From CAYTZH01 sp964442285 (GTDB lineage Bacteria > Myxococcota_A > UBA9160 > JAFDET01), in NCBI GenBank assembly GCA_964442285.1, contig CAYTZH010000009.1, forward strand, positions 65,931 to 129,930: a stretch of 64,000 nt of DNA, given 5' to 3'. Position 1 is the stretch's first letter. Each line of letters begins with the position of its first letter. Shown here piece by piece: positions 33,854 through 41,843 of this stretch. The position numbers were made by a program, and so were the translations under genes. Under the pieces are notes generated by a model. That model saw only the letters and a list, made by a program, of their open reading frames with translations. It was not told where the DNA came from and searched no databases.

Positions 33854-35421
33854 CGGCGCCGGAGGTCGCGACGGGCCCGCTCGGCCTGCTGCAGGGCCGC
33901 CCGTCCCCGCGCGGTGCGCGGGCCGTAGAGCACGCCCGCGCTCTCGAGGAGCACCGTGGCCTCCACGCGCCGCTCGACCCGCCACAGCAGGTCGGCCCCG
34001 AAGGCGCAGACATCGCCCAGGTGGGTGTCGAGGACGGCGGCGTCCAGCAGCAGCCGCGCACCGGCGACGCGCGACGAGCGGGCGGCGGCGAGCGCATCCT
34101 CGACGCCGAGCCGGCGCAGGGTCAGGTTCGTCTGCACCAGCGCCAGGTAGGCTTCGGCGAGCGCCTCGAGCTCGACGCGCGCGAACACGTTGGCCTCCCA
34201 GCCGCCCGGACCGAAGCTCCGCCCGCGCAGCACCCGCACGATCCCGGCGTTGGGCCGGTCCAGGGCCCAGGCCTCGCCGGACGGGTTCATCAACGACGCG
34301 ATGTCCGGGTTCACGTGCATGGCGCCGAACAGGTGGAGGACCTCGTGGGTGAGGGTGTGGCTGCGCTCGACCCCGGCGGGCAGCCGGGCGACGAGCCGGC
34401 GCCCCAGGAACTCCGCCAGGCCGAGCTGGTAGCGGCGGGCGCCGGGCGGGGCGGGACGCGCCGTCAGCAGCGCGATCACCCCCTCTCGCGGCTGCGGAGC
34501 GCCCGGAGAGCGCAGGGCCGCCAGCATGGGATCGAGCTCGCCCCGCCCGACCGGGGGGTCGAAGGCGCCCATGGAGACGGGGGCGAACACGACGCCGAGG
34601 CTCCCGTCCAGGTCGGCGGTGAGCCGCTGCAGCAGCCAGCGGACCTGGAAGGCCCAGCCCTCGCGGGCGCGCAGGGACGCATCGGCCAGCACGTGGACCG
34701 GGACCCGCCGCCGCCGGGCGAAGTCCGGATCGAGGGCCTGGAGCGAGCGCCAGGCCTCCCGCGCCGAGACGGGATCCCGGTCCCCCAGCCAGAGCGCCGC
34801 CTCGAGGTAGCCCGTCGCGCGGGCCGGGCGTCCGGCGCTCGCCGCGGCCCGCCCGACGGCCAGCAGCACCGCCGGATCGTAGGGGTGTGCCCGGAACGCC
34901 GCGACGAGACCGTCGGGATCCGCGGGGAGCGGACGCGGTGCCGGACCGGTGAGGGCGAGCAGGCGCGTGTGGGCCGCAAGGTGGCGCGGCGCGCTCTGCA
35001 GGGCCCGCCAGAGCAGGCCCTGCGCCTCCTCGGAACGACCTCGCGCCTCCAGGACGGCCGCCGCGACCTCGAGCACCTCTGCGTCCTCCGCTGCGCGCTC
35101 GCGGGCCTCGCCGATCCAGCGCTCGGCCTCGTCGAGGGCGCCGCGGGCCAGGGCCAACCGCGCGAGACCGATCCGCCCGGCGACGGGATCGCTGCCCAGC
35201 GCCCGCCGGTAGCGACCTGCTGCAGTGTCGAGCTCGCCCCGGGCGCGAGCCGCGTCCGCGAGCTCGAGCAGCGGGCTCGGCGCGTCGGCGCGGGGCTCCG
35301 AAGACGGCGACGCGGAGGGGGCCGGGGCACTGGGGGCGGAGCCGGCGCAGGCGACGAGGAGGGCGAGCGCGGCCCGGGCAGCGAGGGCGGCGAGCGCCGC
35401 GGCCGCCGGGGCCGATCTCAG
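33838..35421 (-). CDS. TPR lipoprotein with metzincin-like zinc site
   Basis: 527 residues. A lipoprotein signal ends LLVAC (Cys near 26), followed by tetratricopeptide-like repeats (about 50-190) and a C-terminal peptidase-like domain with THEVLHLFGAMH, a complete HExxHxxGxxH zinc motif, and a following SLMNPSG Met-turn. This is the metzincin arrangement; the target is unknown and placement is probably outer-membrane/periplasmic. No ATG, GTG or TTG exists in frame before the signal peptide. The best start is CTG 35421, which overlaps the sucA stop as CTGA. Confidence 0.72.
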   Translation of the reverse strand: MRSAPAAAALAALAARAALALLVACAGSAPSAPAPSASPSSEPRADAPSPLLELADAARARGELDTAAGRYRRALGSDPVAGRIGLARLALARGALDEAERWIGEARERAAEDAEVLEVAAAVLEARGRSEEAQGLLWRALQSAPRHLAAHTRLLALTGPAPRPLPADPDGLVAAFRAHPYDPAVLLAVGRAAASAGRPARATGYLEAALWLGDRDPVSAREAWRSLQALDPDFARRRRVPVHVLADASLRAREGWAFQVRWLLQRLTADLDGSLGVVFAPVSMGAFDPPVGRGELDPMLAALRSPGAPQPREGVIALLTARPAPPGARRYQLGLAEFLGRRLVARLPAGVERSHTLTHEVLHLFGAMHVNPDIASLMNPSGEAWALDRPNAGIVRVLRGRSFGPGGWEANVFARVELEALAEAYLALVQTNLTLRRLGVEDALAAARSSRVAGARLLLDAAVLDTHLGDVCAFGADLLWRVERRVEATVLLESAGVLYGPRTARGRAALQQAERARRDLRRRYGLD

Positions 35422-38324
35422 TGGCCGACCCCGTTGAAGGCGGCCTCGATGAGGTCCTGTTGCTCCCGGCGGTGGATGCGGCCCGACCCGGTAGCGGGGC
35501 TGGCCGCGGCGGTGCGTCCCGCGTAGGCGAGCTTCGACTCGGGCACCAGCACGTCCTGGATGCGGCCGAACACGAAGCTCCAGGCGCCCATGTTGGCGGG
35601 CTCCTCCTGGCACCACACCACGCGCTCGACCCGCTCGTAGCGGCGGAGGATCCGGCTCAGCCGCTCCTCGGGCCAGGGGTAGAGCTGCTCCAGCCGGACG
35701 ATGGCGACGCCCCCGGCGTCGTCCTCCCCGAAGCGCCGCTCGCGCTCCGCCAGGATGTCGTAGTAGACCTTGCCGCAGCAGAGGATCACCCGATCCACCT
35801 GCTCCGGCGCACGCGCGGCGAGGGCGTCGTCGATCACGGTCTGGAAGCGGCCCTGGGCGAAGTCCTCGACCCGCGAGGTCGCCCGAGGCGCCCGCAGGAG
35901 GCTCTTCGGCGTGAAGATGACCATGGGCGCGCGGAAGGGACGCCGCATCTGCCGGCGCAGCACGTGGAAGTACTGGGCCGGCGTGGTGCAGTTGACCACG
36001 TAGAGGCCGTCCTCGGCGCACAGCTGGAGGAAGCGCTCCATGCGCGCGCTCGAGTGCTCGGGGCCCTGCCCCTCGTAGCCGTGGGGCAGCAGCATCACGA
36101 GGCCGCTCATGCGCTGCCACTTCACGTGGGCGCAGGTGATGAACTGGTCGATGATCACCTGGGCGCCGTTCACGAAGTCGCCGAACTGCGCCTCCCACAG
36201 GGTGAGCGTGGTGGGATCGGCCAGGCTGTAGCCGTACTCGAAGCCGAGCACCGCGGCCTCGGACAGGATGCTGTCGTAGACCTCGAAGCGGGCCTGGGTG
36301 GAGGTCAGGTGGTCCAGGGGCACGTACTCCTCGGCCGTCTTCTGGTCCACGATCGCGGCGTGACGATGGCTGAAGGTGCCCCGGGTCGAGTCCTGGCCCG
36401 AGAGCCGGACCGGCGTGCCCTCCACGACGAGGCTCCCGAAGGCGAGGGCCTCGCCCATGCCCCAGTCGATGGCGGCGTTCTCGCTGATCACCTTGCGGCG
36501 GCGTTCGAGCAGGGGCACCAGCTTCGGGTGGACGTGGAAGCCGCTGGGGACCGCGCCCACGCCCTCGGCAATCTGGGCCAGCTGCTCCACCGGCACCGAC
36601 GTGTCCTCCTCCTCCTCGGGCGGCGTGCGGGTGAAGCCGGTCCAGGGCCCGCGGGGATCGTAGGGCTCGTCGGGTCCGGGCGGGTTCGACTCGACACCGC
36701 GCAGGGCCTCGTCGAGCTCGGCCTTGCGCTCCTCCTCCATGCGGGCCGCCTCGGCCACGTCGAGCACCTCGGCCTCGATGAGGCGGTCGGTGTAGAGCTT
36801 CCGCACCGACGGGCGACGGCGGATCTTCTCGTAGAGCAGCGGCTGGGTGAAGCTCGGCTCGTCGCCCTCGTTGTGACCGTGGCGCCGGTAGCAGACGAGC
36901 TCGATGACGACGTCCGAGAAGAAGCGCTGGCGGTAGTCGAGGGCCAGCCGTACGGCGTGGACCACGGCCTCGGGATCGTCGCCGTTTACGTGGAAGACGG
37001 GCGCCTGGACCATCTTCGCCACGTCGGTGCAGTAGAGGGTGGAGCGCGCCTCGTAGGGATTGGTGGTGAAACCGATCTGATTGTTGACGACGGCGTGGAT
37101 CGTGCCGCCGTTGCAGTAGCCCGCCACCTGCGAGAGGTTCAGCGTCTCGGCAACGATGCCCTGACCCGCGAAGGCGGCGTCGCCGTGGATGAGCAGCGGG
37201 ATGATCGTGCGACCCTCCTCGTCGCCCGATCGCACCTGCTTGGCGCGCACCCGACCCTCGACCACCGGGTCGACCGCCTCCAGATGGGAGGGATTGGCGG
37301 TGAGCGAGAGGTGGACCCGCTGGCCCGAGCGCGTCACGCGATCGCTCGAGAAGCCCTTGTGGTACTTCACGTCGCCCGAGCCGAACGGGCTCTCCACGTC
37401 CTCGATGTCCTCGAACTCCGAGAAGATCAGCTCGAGGGACTTGCCCATCACGTTGGAGAGCACGTTGAGCCGGCCCCGGTGGGCCATGCCGATCACGAAC
37501 TCCCGGGCGCCCTGCTCCGCCCCGTACTCCACCGCCTCGTCCAGGAGCGGAATGAGCGACTCGGCGCCTTCGAGGGAGAAGCGCTTCTGGCCCAGGAACT
37601 TGGTGTGGAGGAAGCGCTCGAAGAGCTCCGCGGCGAACAGCTTCTCGAGCACGTGCAGGCGCGCCGCGCCGTCGAGCTCCGGAACGTTGCGATCCTGCTC
37701 CATGGTGCGGAGCAGCCAGGCCTTGCGGCCGGGGTCCTGCATGTGGGTGAACTCGACGCCCAGCGTGCCGCAGTAGGTATCCCGCAGCCGACCCAGGATC
37801 TCGTCGAGCGGCTGCACCGGGCCGCCGGGGAGGTCGCCCGTGATGAACTCGCGCCCGAGGTCGTCGTTGCCGAATCCGTAGTGCGCCGGGTCGAGCTCGG
37901 GGAAGTAGCTGGGCTGTCCGCCCAGCGGGTCGGTGTCGGCGACGCGGTGGCCGCGCGCCCGGTAGGAGTGGATGAGGCGCAGGACCCGGGCGTGCTTCTC
38001 GGCGTCCGGCCCGAGGTCGTGGCTCGGCGCCGCGGCGGCGGGCGCCGGGGACGGACGCGGGGCGGCGGCGGGCGCCGGGGACGGACGCGGGGCGGCGGGA
38101 GGGCGCGGTGCCCGAGTGGGGCGACCATCGCGGAAGACGCCCGACCAGCCCGGATGGACCGAGTCGGGATCCACCTCGTAGCGGTGCTGGATCTCCTCGG
38201 CGAGCGCTGCGTTGAGGCCGAAGCTGGCGAGCTCCGTCTCGGTCGAACCCCCGGGGTCCGACCCTGGGCGGGTCCGAGGTCCCGGCGCCGGGTCCGCGGT
38301 TCCCGATCGCGTCTCGCGGGGCAT
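35418..38324 (-). CDS. sucA: 2-oxoglutarate dehydrogenase E1 component
   Basis: 968 residues. Thiamine-diphosphate E1 with the FGLNAALAEEIQHRYEVDP lead, HRGRLNVL, GDAAFAGQG, the GDDPEAVVHA segment and the C-terminal VVWCQEEPANMGAW block. It decarboxylates 2-oxoglutarate in the TCA cycle and loads succinyl onto E2. The E2 and E3 genes are not nearby. ATG 38324 with GGGAGAAG upstream is chosen over TTG 38345. A Pro/Ala stretch near residues 75-100 holds a duplicated 30-bp unit between the N-terminal motif and the core. Confidence 0.94.
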   Translation of the reverse strand: MPRETRSGTADPAPGPRTRPGSDPGGSTETELASFGLNAALAEEIQHRYEVDPDSVHPGWSGVFRDGRPTRAPRPPAAPRPSPAPAAAPRPSPAPAAAAPSHDLGPDAEKHARVLRLIHSYRARGHRVADTDPLGGQPSYFPELDPAHYGFGNDDLGREFITGDLPGGPVQPLDEILGRLRDTYCGTLGVEFTHMQDPGRKAWLLRTMEQDRNVPELDGAARLHVLEKLFAAELFERFLHTKFLGQKRFSLEGAESLIPLLDEAVEYGAEQGAREFVIGMAHRGRLNVLSNVMGKSLELIFSEFEDIEDVESPFGSGDVKYHKGFSSDRVTRSGQRVHLSLTANPSHLEAVDPVVEGRVRAKQVRSGDEEGRTIIPLLIHGDAAFAGQGIVAETLNLSQVAGYCNGGTIHAVVNNQIGFTTNPYEARSTLYCTDVAKMVQAPVFHVNGDDPEAVVHAVRLALDYRQRFFSDVVIELVCYRRHGHNEGDEPSFTQPLLYEKIRRRPSVRKLYTDRLIEAEVLDVAEAARMEEERKAELDEALRGVESNPPGPDEPYDPRGPWTGFTRTPPEEEEDTSVPVEQLAQIAEGVGAVPSGFHVHPKLVPLLERRRKVISENAAIDWGMGEALAFGSLVVEGTPVRLSGQDSTRGTFSHRHAAIVDQKTAEEYVPLDHLTSTQARFEVYDSILSEAAVLGFEYGYSLADPTTLTLWEAQFGDFVNGAQVIIDQFITCAHVKWQRMSGLVMLLPHGYEGQGPEHSSARMERFLQLCAEDGLYVVNCTTPAQYFHVLRRQMRRPFRAPMVIFTPKSLLRAPRATSRVEDFAQGRFQTVIDDALAARAPEQVDRVILCCGKVYYDILAERERRFGEDDAGGVAIVRLEQLYPWPEERLSRILRRYERVERVVWCQEEPANMGAWSFVFGRIQDVLVPESKLAYAGRTAAASPATGSGRIHRREQQDLIEAAFNGVGH
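38041..38100 (-). repeat. 30-bp tandem duplication in the sucA linker
   Basis: 38041-38070 and 38071-38100 are near-identical and encode a Pro/Ala/Ser ten-residue block twice. Confidence 0.9.
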
Positions 38325-38460
38325 GGCCACTTCTCCCTCACACAAATCGGGCGCAGCGAAATGCGCCGATCATTAGCACGTATTCGGCAGGTGTGCGCCG
38401 AACTTCAACGCCGTCGAGAGGGTTGGACGCACGGGGAGCCGGAAACGTCACGCGGCAGGC

Positions 38461-38540
38461 CCGCAAGGGAAGGAATCGGCCCGCAAGGGAAGGGATCGGC
38501 CCGCAAGGGAAGGGATCGGCCCGCAAGGGAAGGAATCGGC
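38461..38540 (+). repeat. Four perfect-period 20-bp tandem repeats
   Basis: Units start at 38461, 38481, 38501 and 38521 (consensus CCGCAAGGGAAGGRATCGGC). Outer units carry A and inner units G at one position, so the array looks like a duplicated pair with a mirrored polymorphism. No spacers. Confidence 0.95.
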
Positions 38541-38672
38541 CGCGCCGGGGCGGCCCGGCGACGCAGCGGGCGGAGTGGGGCGAGGCGGGCCCGGGGCTGC
38601 CGGGTTGCAACGAGACGCGAGCCGACGCGCCACCCGCTGGAACACCAGCTCGGCCCCCCCGGGCCCACCCCT

Positions 38673-38702
38673 TTGTACCGCTTTCGGCCCGGTCCGGATA
38701 CT
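38673..38702 (+). promoter_or_regulatory. Candidate promoter for the SDR gene
   Basis: TTGTAC (38673-38678), 18 bases, GATACT (38697-38702); leader of about 105 bases to the ATG. Confidence 0.4.
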
Positions 38703-38814
38703 CCAATCGAGGCCGGGCGACGGATCGACGATCGGGCCCCTGCGTCGACACCGCGGCGACCCTTCGCGACCCTGGGAGCCGCGGCGGGCCCGAGGGCCCC
38801 CGACGGAGGGAACC

Positions 38815-39579
38815 ATGGAGCTCGAAGGCAAGGCGGCCCTGGTCACCGGGGGCGGAACCGGGGTGGGACGGGCGACCGCGCTTGCCCTGGCCCGGAGCGG
38901 CTGCTCGGTGGCGGTGAACTACAGCCGGTCCCGGGAGGCGGCGGAGAAGACCGCCGCCGAGGTGAGCTCGGCGGGCGTCCGCGGCCTGGCCGTCCAGGCG
39001 GACGTGGCTGTCGACGCCGACTGCCGGCGCCTGGTCGAGACGGCGGTGGGCGAGCTCGGTCGCCTGGACGTCCTGGTGAACAACGCCGGCACTACGGCGT
39101 TCGTGCCCCATGCCCAGCTCGACGACCTGGACGACGAGACGTGGCAGCGCCTGCTGGGGGTGAACCTGCTCGGGCCCTTCCACTGCGCCCGCGCCGCCCG
39201 GGAGGCCCTCCAGGCCGACGGCGGCGGCGAGATCGTGAACGTCTCCAGCGTGGCGGGCCTCGTCGCCACCGGGAGCTCGATTCCGTACTGCGCGTCCAAG
39301 GCCGGCCTGAACAACCTCACCATCGCGCTGGCCCGGGTCCTGGCCCCGACGGTGCGGGTCAACGCGGTGGCCCCGGGCTTCATCGAGGGCGACTGGCTCC
39401 GCGAGGGGCTGGGGCCGGCCTACGACGCGATCAAGTCGGCCATGGAGAGCCGGTCCCCGCTCGGCCGGGTCTGCCGGCCGGAGGACGTGGCGGCCGCCAT
39501 CCTCTCCCTGGTGACCGGGTCGGACCTGGTGACGGGCCAGGTGCTGCCCGTCGAGGGCGGCATGCTGATCGGGAGCTGA
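38815..39579 (+). CDS. Short-chain dehydrogenase/reductase
   Basis: 254 residues. Cofactor motif TGGGTGVGRA near residue 11, NNAG near 89, then catalytic Ser, Tyr-x-x-x-Lys in YCASKAG, and the final EGGMLIGS typical of FabG-like enzymes. NAD(P)-dependent oxidation or reduction of an alcohol/ketone; substrate not evident. GGAGG lies just upstream of the ATG. Single gene. Confidence 0.92.
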   Translation: MELEGKAALVTGGGTGVGRATALALARSGCSVAVNYSRSREAAEKTAAEVSSAGVRGLAVQADVAVDADCRRLVETAVGELGRLDVLVNNAGTTAFVPHAQLDDLDDETWQRLLGVNLLGPFHCARAAREALQADGGGEIVNVSSVAGLVATGSSIPYCASKAGLNNLTIALARVLAPTVRVNAVAPGFIEGDWLREGLGPAYDAIKSAMESRSPLGRVCRPEDVAAAILSLVTGSDLVTGQVLPVEGGMLIGS

Positions 39580-39590
39580 GCCTCGCATGG

Positions 39591-39634
39591 TTGCGCCGGA
39601 AGCTGCGCATCCTTGCGCTGGAAGCTGCGCACCC
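39591..39634 (+). repeat. 22-bp tandem duplication after the SDR gene
   Basis: 39591-39612 and 39613-39634 differ at two positions; both hold GGAAGCTGCGCA. Confidence 0.85.
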
Positions 39635-39724
39635 GTGATGCCGGCGCCCGATGCGCGGGGCGCCGGGCTTCAACTTTCTCCGGAGGCTGCCGATAGCGGG
39701 GGAGTCCTACCAGGAGGGAGTCCC

Positions 39725-40024
39725 ATGCTTCGACGCATCCGCCGCTTCGCCGCCATCGCCATCGCCGCCGTCGTGATCGCCTTCCCGGTCGCTCCGGCCT
39801 CGGCGGCGCTCGAGGACATCGACCCCCAGGCCACGCCGCCGATCTTCGATCTCTTCGTGCTGCGGCCGATCGGGCTGCTGGGTCTCGTCGGGGGTACGAT
39901 GGCCTTCGTGCCGGCTGCGGCCCTGACCGGCATCTTCGCGCCGCGCGACATCGACAAGCCCTTCGACTTCTTCGTCAGGACGCCCTTCGTCTACACCTTC
40001 GTCGACCGCCTCGGCACGCACTAG
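39725..40024 (+). CDS. Small secreted/membrane protein of unknown function
   Basis: 99 residues. A clear signal peptide (Arg-rich start, hydrophobic core, cleavage near VAPASA) is followed by one more hydrophobic stretch (IGLLGLVGGTMAFVPAAALTG cut at about 53-72) and an aromatic end. The AGGAGG site makes it a convincing gene. I do not recognise a family; small periplasmic or inner-membrane proteins of this size are common near single-gene transcripts. Confidence 0.75.
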   Translation: MLRRIRRFAAIAIAAVVIAFPVAPASAALEDIDPQATPPIFDLFVLRPIGLLGLVGGTMAFVPAAALTGIFAPRDIDKPFDFFVRTPFVYTFVDRLGTH

Positions 40025-40090
40025 GAAGAACCGAGCGAGGGCGGGCGGCCACCACCTTCGAGCGCAGCCCTCAGCCACATCCCCCAACGG

Positions 40091-40123
40091 AAAAGCCCGG
40101 AACCGCACGAAGCGACTCCGGGC
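40091..40123 (-). terminator. Intrinsic terminator of the 41782-40235 minus-strand unit
   Basis: On the minus strand GCCCGGA (40123-40117) pairs with TCCGGGC (40101-40095), with a 15-base loop, followed by TTTT. It lies about 110 bases after the last stop of the sigma/anti-sigma unit. Confidence 0.6.
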
Positions 40124-40172
40124 CTCCCTGGGAAGGGGATCTGTGTCTGTCAAGGATGAAGTGGTCGCCCAG

Positions 40173-40216
40173 CGAGAAAGGTGTCAGGGGCAGGCGTAAA
40201 AAAATGAGCTTTCTCG
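40173..40216. repeat. 8-bp inverted repeat CGAGAAAG/CTTTCTCG
   Basis: Perfect arms 40173-40180 and 40209-40216 with a 28-base, partly A-rich interior (AAAAAAA 40198-40204). The surrounding GGTGTCAGGGGC sequence recalls REP-type elements mobilised by RAYT transposases, but no transposase is present. Confidence 0.5.
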
Positions 40217-40234
40217 AAAGGCGTCCCCAGGGGA

Positions 40235-40669
40235 CTAGTCGACGCGCTGGAGGACGATGACGAGCGTCCCATCCTTGTACCGGGTGCCCCCCAGGATGGC
40301 GAGCTTCCGGCCGTGCATCTTCAGGTCCATCTTCATGCCCTCCTCGACGTCCACCGCCACCAGGAGGGAGCCCGGGGCCGCGTTCAGGGGGCGGAGCTTC
40401 ACCCAGCGCCCGTTGGGCATCTTGACCTTGCCGATCTCGTTGATGGCCAGGGAGAGCTGCTCCCGCTGGAGCTGCCGGAGGCTGGCGTACTTGAACTGAC
40501 CCCGGAGGTGGCGATCCAGCTCGGGATCGTCGATCGGCCCGGGGGCGGGAGAGACGTGGCTCACCCGGACCTGGAGGGCCACCCGCTGGACCTCCTGGGC
40601 CTCCACCCGAGGCGCCCCGAAGAGCGCGACGAGCGCGGCCAGGGCCAGGATCCGGCTAGGCCAGACCAT
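40235..40669 (-). CDS. Secreted hypothetical protein linked to the ECF sigma unit
   Basis: 144 residues with a signal peptide (to about APRVEA, residue 24). The mature part is a small basic beta-rich domain (WVKLRPLNAAPGSLLVAVDV, KLAILGGTRYKDGTLVIVLQ) of unknown family. The start overlaps the anti-sigma gene by 14 bases, so it belongs to the sigma/anti-sigma operon and may be an extracytoplasmic sensor or target. Confidence 0.75.
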   Translation of the reverse strand: MVWPSRILALAALVALFGAPRVEAQEVQRVALQVRVSHVSPAPGPIDDPELDRHLRGQFKYASLRQLQREQLSLAINEIGKVKMPNGRWVKLRPLNAAPGSLLVAVDVEEGMKMDLKMHGRKLAILGGTRYKDGTLVIVLQRVD

Positions 40670-41174
40670 CGCGGCTCCCTCCCGAGACGTCCGCCGGAGC
40701 GGCGTCCAGCATCCAGATGATGGTGGCGTCCTGCCCGGACTCGAACACCAGCACCGGGGCCGGGGCCTCGAGCCAGTGGACGTCCGGCGGCGCCACCTCC
40801 TCGCCGGAGACGGCGAACAGCAGCGCGGCGACCACTGCAGCGGCCGCCGCCGAGGCCGCGAGGGGGCGGCCGAGCCCGGCCAGCCAGCTCCAGGCCGAGA
40901 GCCCGGATGCGGAGTCCGGCTCCCGGGTCGCCTCGGCCCGCTCCGCGTCCGCGGCCGGCAGGCGGAGTGCGATCGAATCCCAGAGGTCCGGGCCGGACGC
41001 GCCCTCCGAGGCGACCTTCCGCACGACCTCGCCCACCCGGCGCAGGGACTCGACCTCGGCCCGGGCCTCGGGCGAGCCCGCCAGGCGGCGCTCCATCCGC
41101 CGCGCCGCAGCGGCCCCGAGCTCGCCGTCGAGCCAGGCCCCCAGGCGCTCGCCGCGGCGGTCGCGACCGCTCAC
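40656..41174 (-). CDS. Anti-sigma factor, single-pass membrane protein
   Basis: 172 residues. Cytoplasmic N-terminus GERLGAWLDGELGAAAARRM and helical region resemble the anti-sigma domain, but the zinc ligands H-x3-C-x2-C of ZAS proteins are absent. One membrane span near 100-120 (AAAVVAALLFAVSG) and a periplasmic tail with ATIIWML follow. GTG start overlaps the sigma stop (GTGA), the classic coupling. It probably holds the ECF factor until an envelope signal arrives. Confidence 0.8.
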   Translation of the reverse strand: MSGRDRRGERLGAWLDGELGAAAARRMERRLAGSPEARAEVESLRRVGEVVRKVASEGASGPDLWDSIALRLPAADAERAEATREPDSASGLSAWSWLAGLGRPLAASAAAAAVVAALLFAVSGEEVAPPDVHWLEAPAPVLVFESGQDATIIWMLDAAPADVSGGSRDGLA

Positions 41175-41782
41175 ACCAGGCCCTCCTCGAGGAGGATCTT
41201 CTGGACCTTCTTGCGGGCGTAGTGGAGTCGGCTCATCACCGTTCCCTTCGAGATCCCGAGGCACTCGGCGATCTCCGCGTAGCTGAGTCCCTCCACCTCG
41301 CGCAGGAGCAGCGTCTCTCGCTGCACGTCCGGAAGCGTCTCGATGGCCGCCGCCACCCGCTTGCGGATCTCCGCCCGCTCGAGGGCGCCTGCGGGCCCGC
41401 CGTCGACGGACTCCAGGGACGCGGGGGTGCCGCCGGTCGCGGCTCCCGCCGCTCCGGCCGCCCCGGCCGGGTGCAGGCGCTCCTCGCTCCACTCCACCTC
41501 CCGGTCGGAGCGGTCGCGGCGCTTCATGTCGAGGCACAGGTTTAACACAAGTCGGTAGAGCCACGTGTAGAAGCCCGAGCGACCCTCGAAGCGGCCGAGC
41601 GAGCGGTAGACCTTGAGGAACGCATCCTGCACCGCATCCCGGGCCCTCTCCTCGTCCTTCAGGACCCGCAGGGCCAGCCGGTAGGCGCGGGTCTGGTAGC
41701 GCTCCACCAGCACCCGGAAGGCATCGTGGTCTCCCTGCTGCGCCTTCGCGATCGCCTCGGCATCGCTCGGCTCCGCACTCAC
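41171..41782 (-). CDS. ECF sigma factor (RpoE-like)
   Basis: 203 residues. Region 2: FRVLVERYQTRAYRLALRVL and DAVQDAFLKVYRSL; an Ala/Gly-rich linker (near 110-130); region 4: TLPDVQRETLLLREVEGLSY and ISKGTVMSRLHYARKK. Start GTG 41782 is chosen because residues before it are non-conserved and overlap polA. Co-transcribed with the anti-sigma and a secreted protein; may also ride on the polA transcript. Confidence 0.9.
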   Translation of the reverse strand: MSAEPSDAEAIAKAQQGDHDAFRVLVERYQTRAYRLALRVLKDEERARDAVQDAFLKVYRSLGRFEGRSGFYTWLYRLVLNLCLDMKRRDRSDREVEWSEERLHPAGAAGAAGAATGGTPASLESVDGGPAGALERAEIRKRVAAAIETLPDVQRETLLLREVEGLSYAEIAECLGISKGTVMSRLHYARKKVQKILLEEGLV

Positions 41783-41843
41783 CCGGCCACCCCGTCGCGT
41801 CGGTTGGACGCGCCGATCTCCGCCCGTATTCGCCGCAGCCGGC

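Larger units (their letters stand above)
38325..38814. other. 490-bp intergenic region between sucA and the SDR gene
   Basis: Divergent region. It holds the sucA leader, the four-unit 20-bp repeat (38461-38540), GC-rich sequence without a convincing ORF on either strand, and a candidate promoter for the SDR gene. Confidence 0.7.

Noticed and set aside
38461..38540. CRISPR or plasmid-type iteron origin
   Set aside because: No spacers, no Rep gene and no AT-rich segment beside the repeats.
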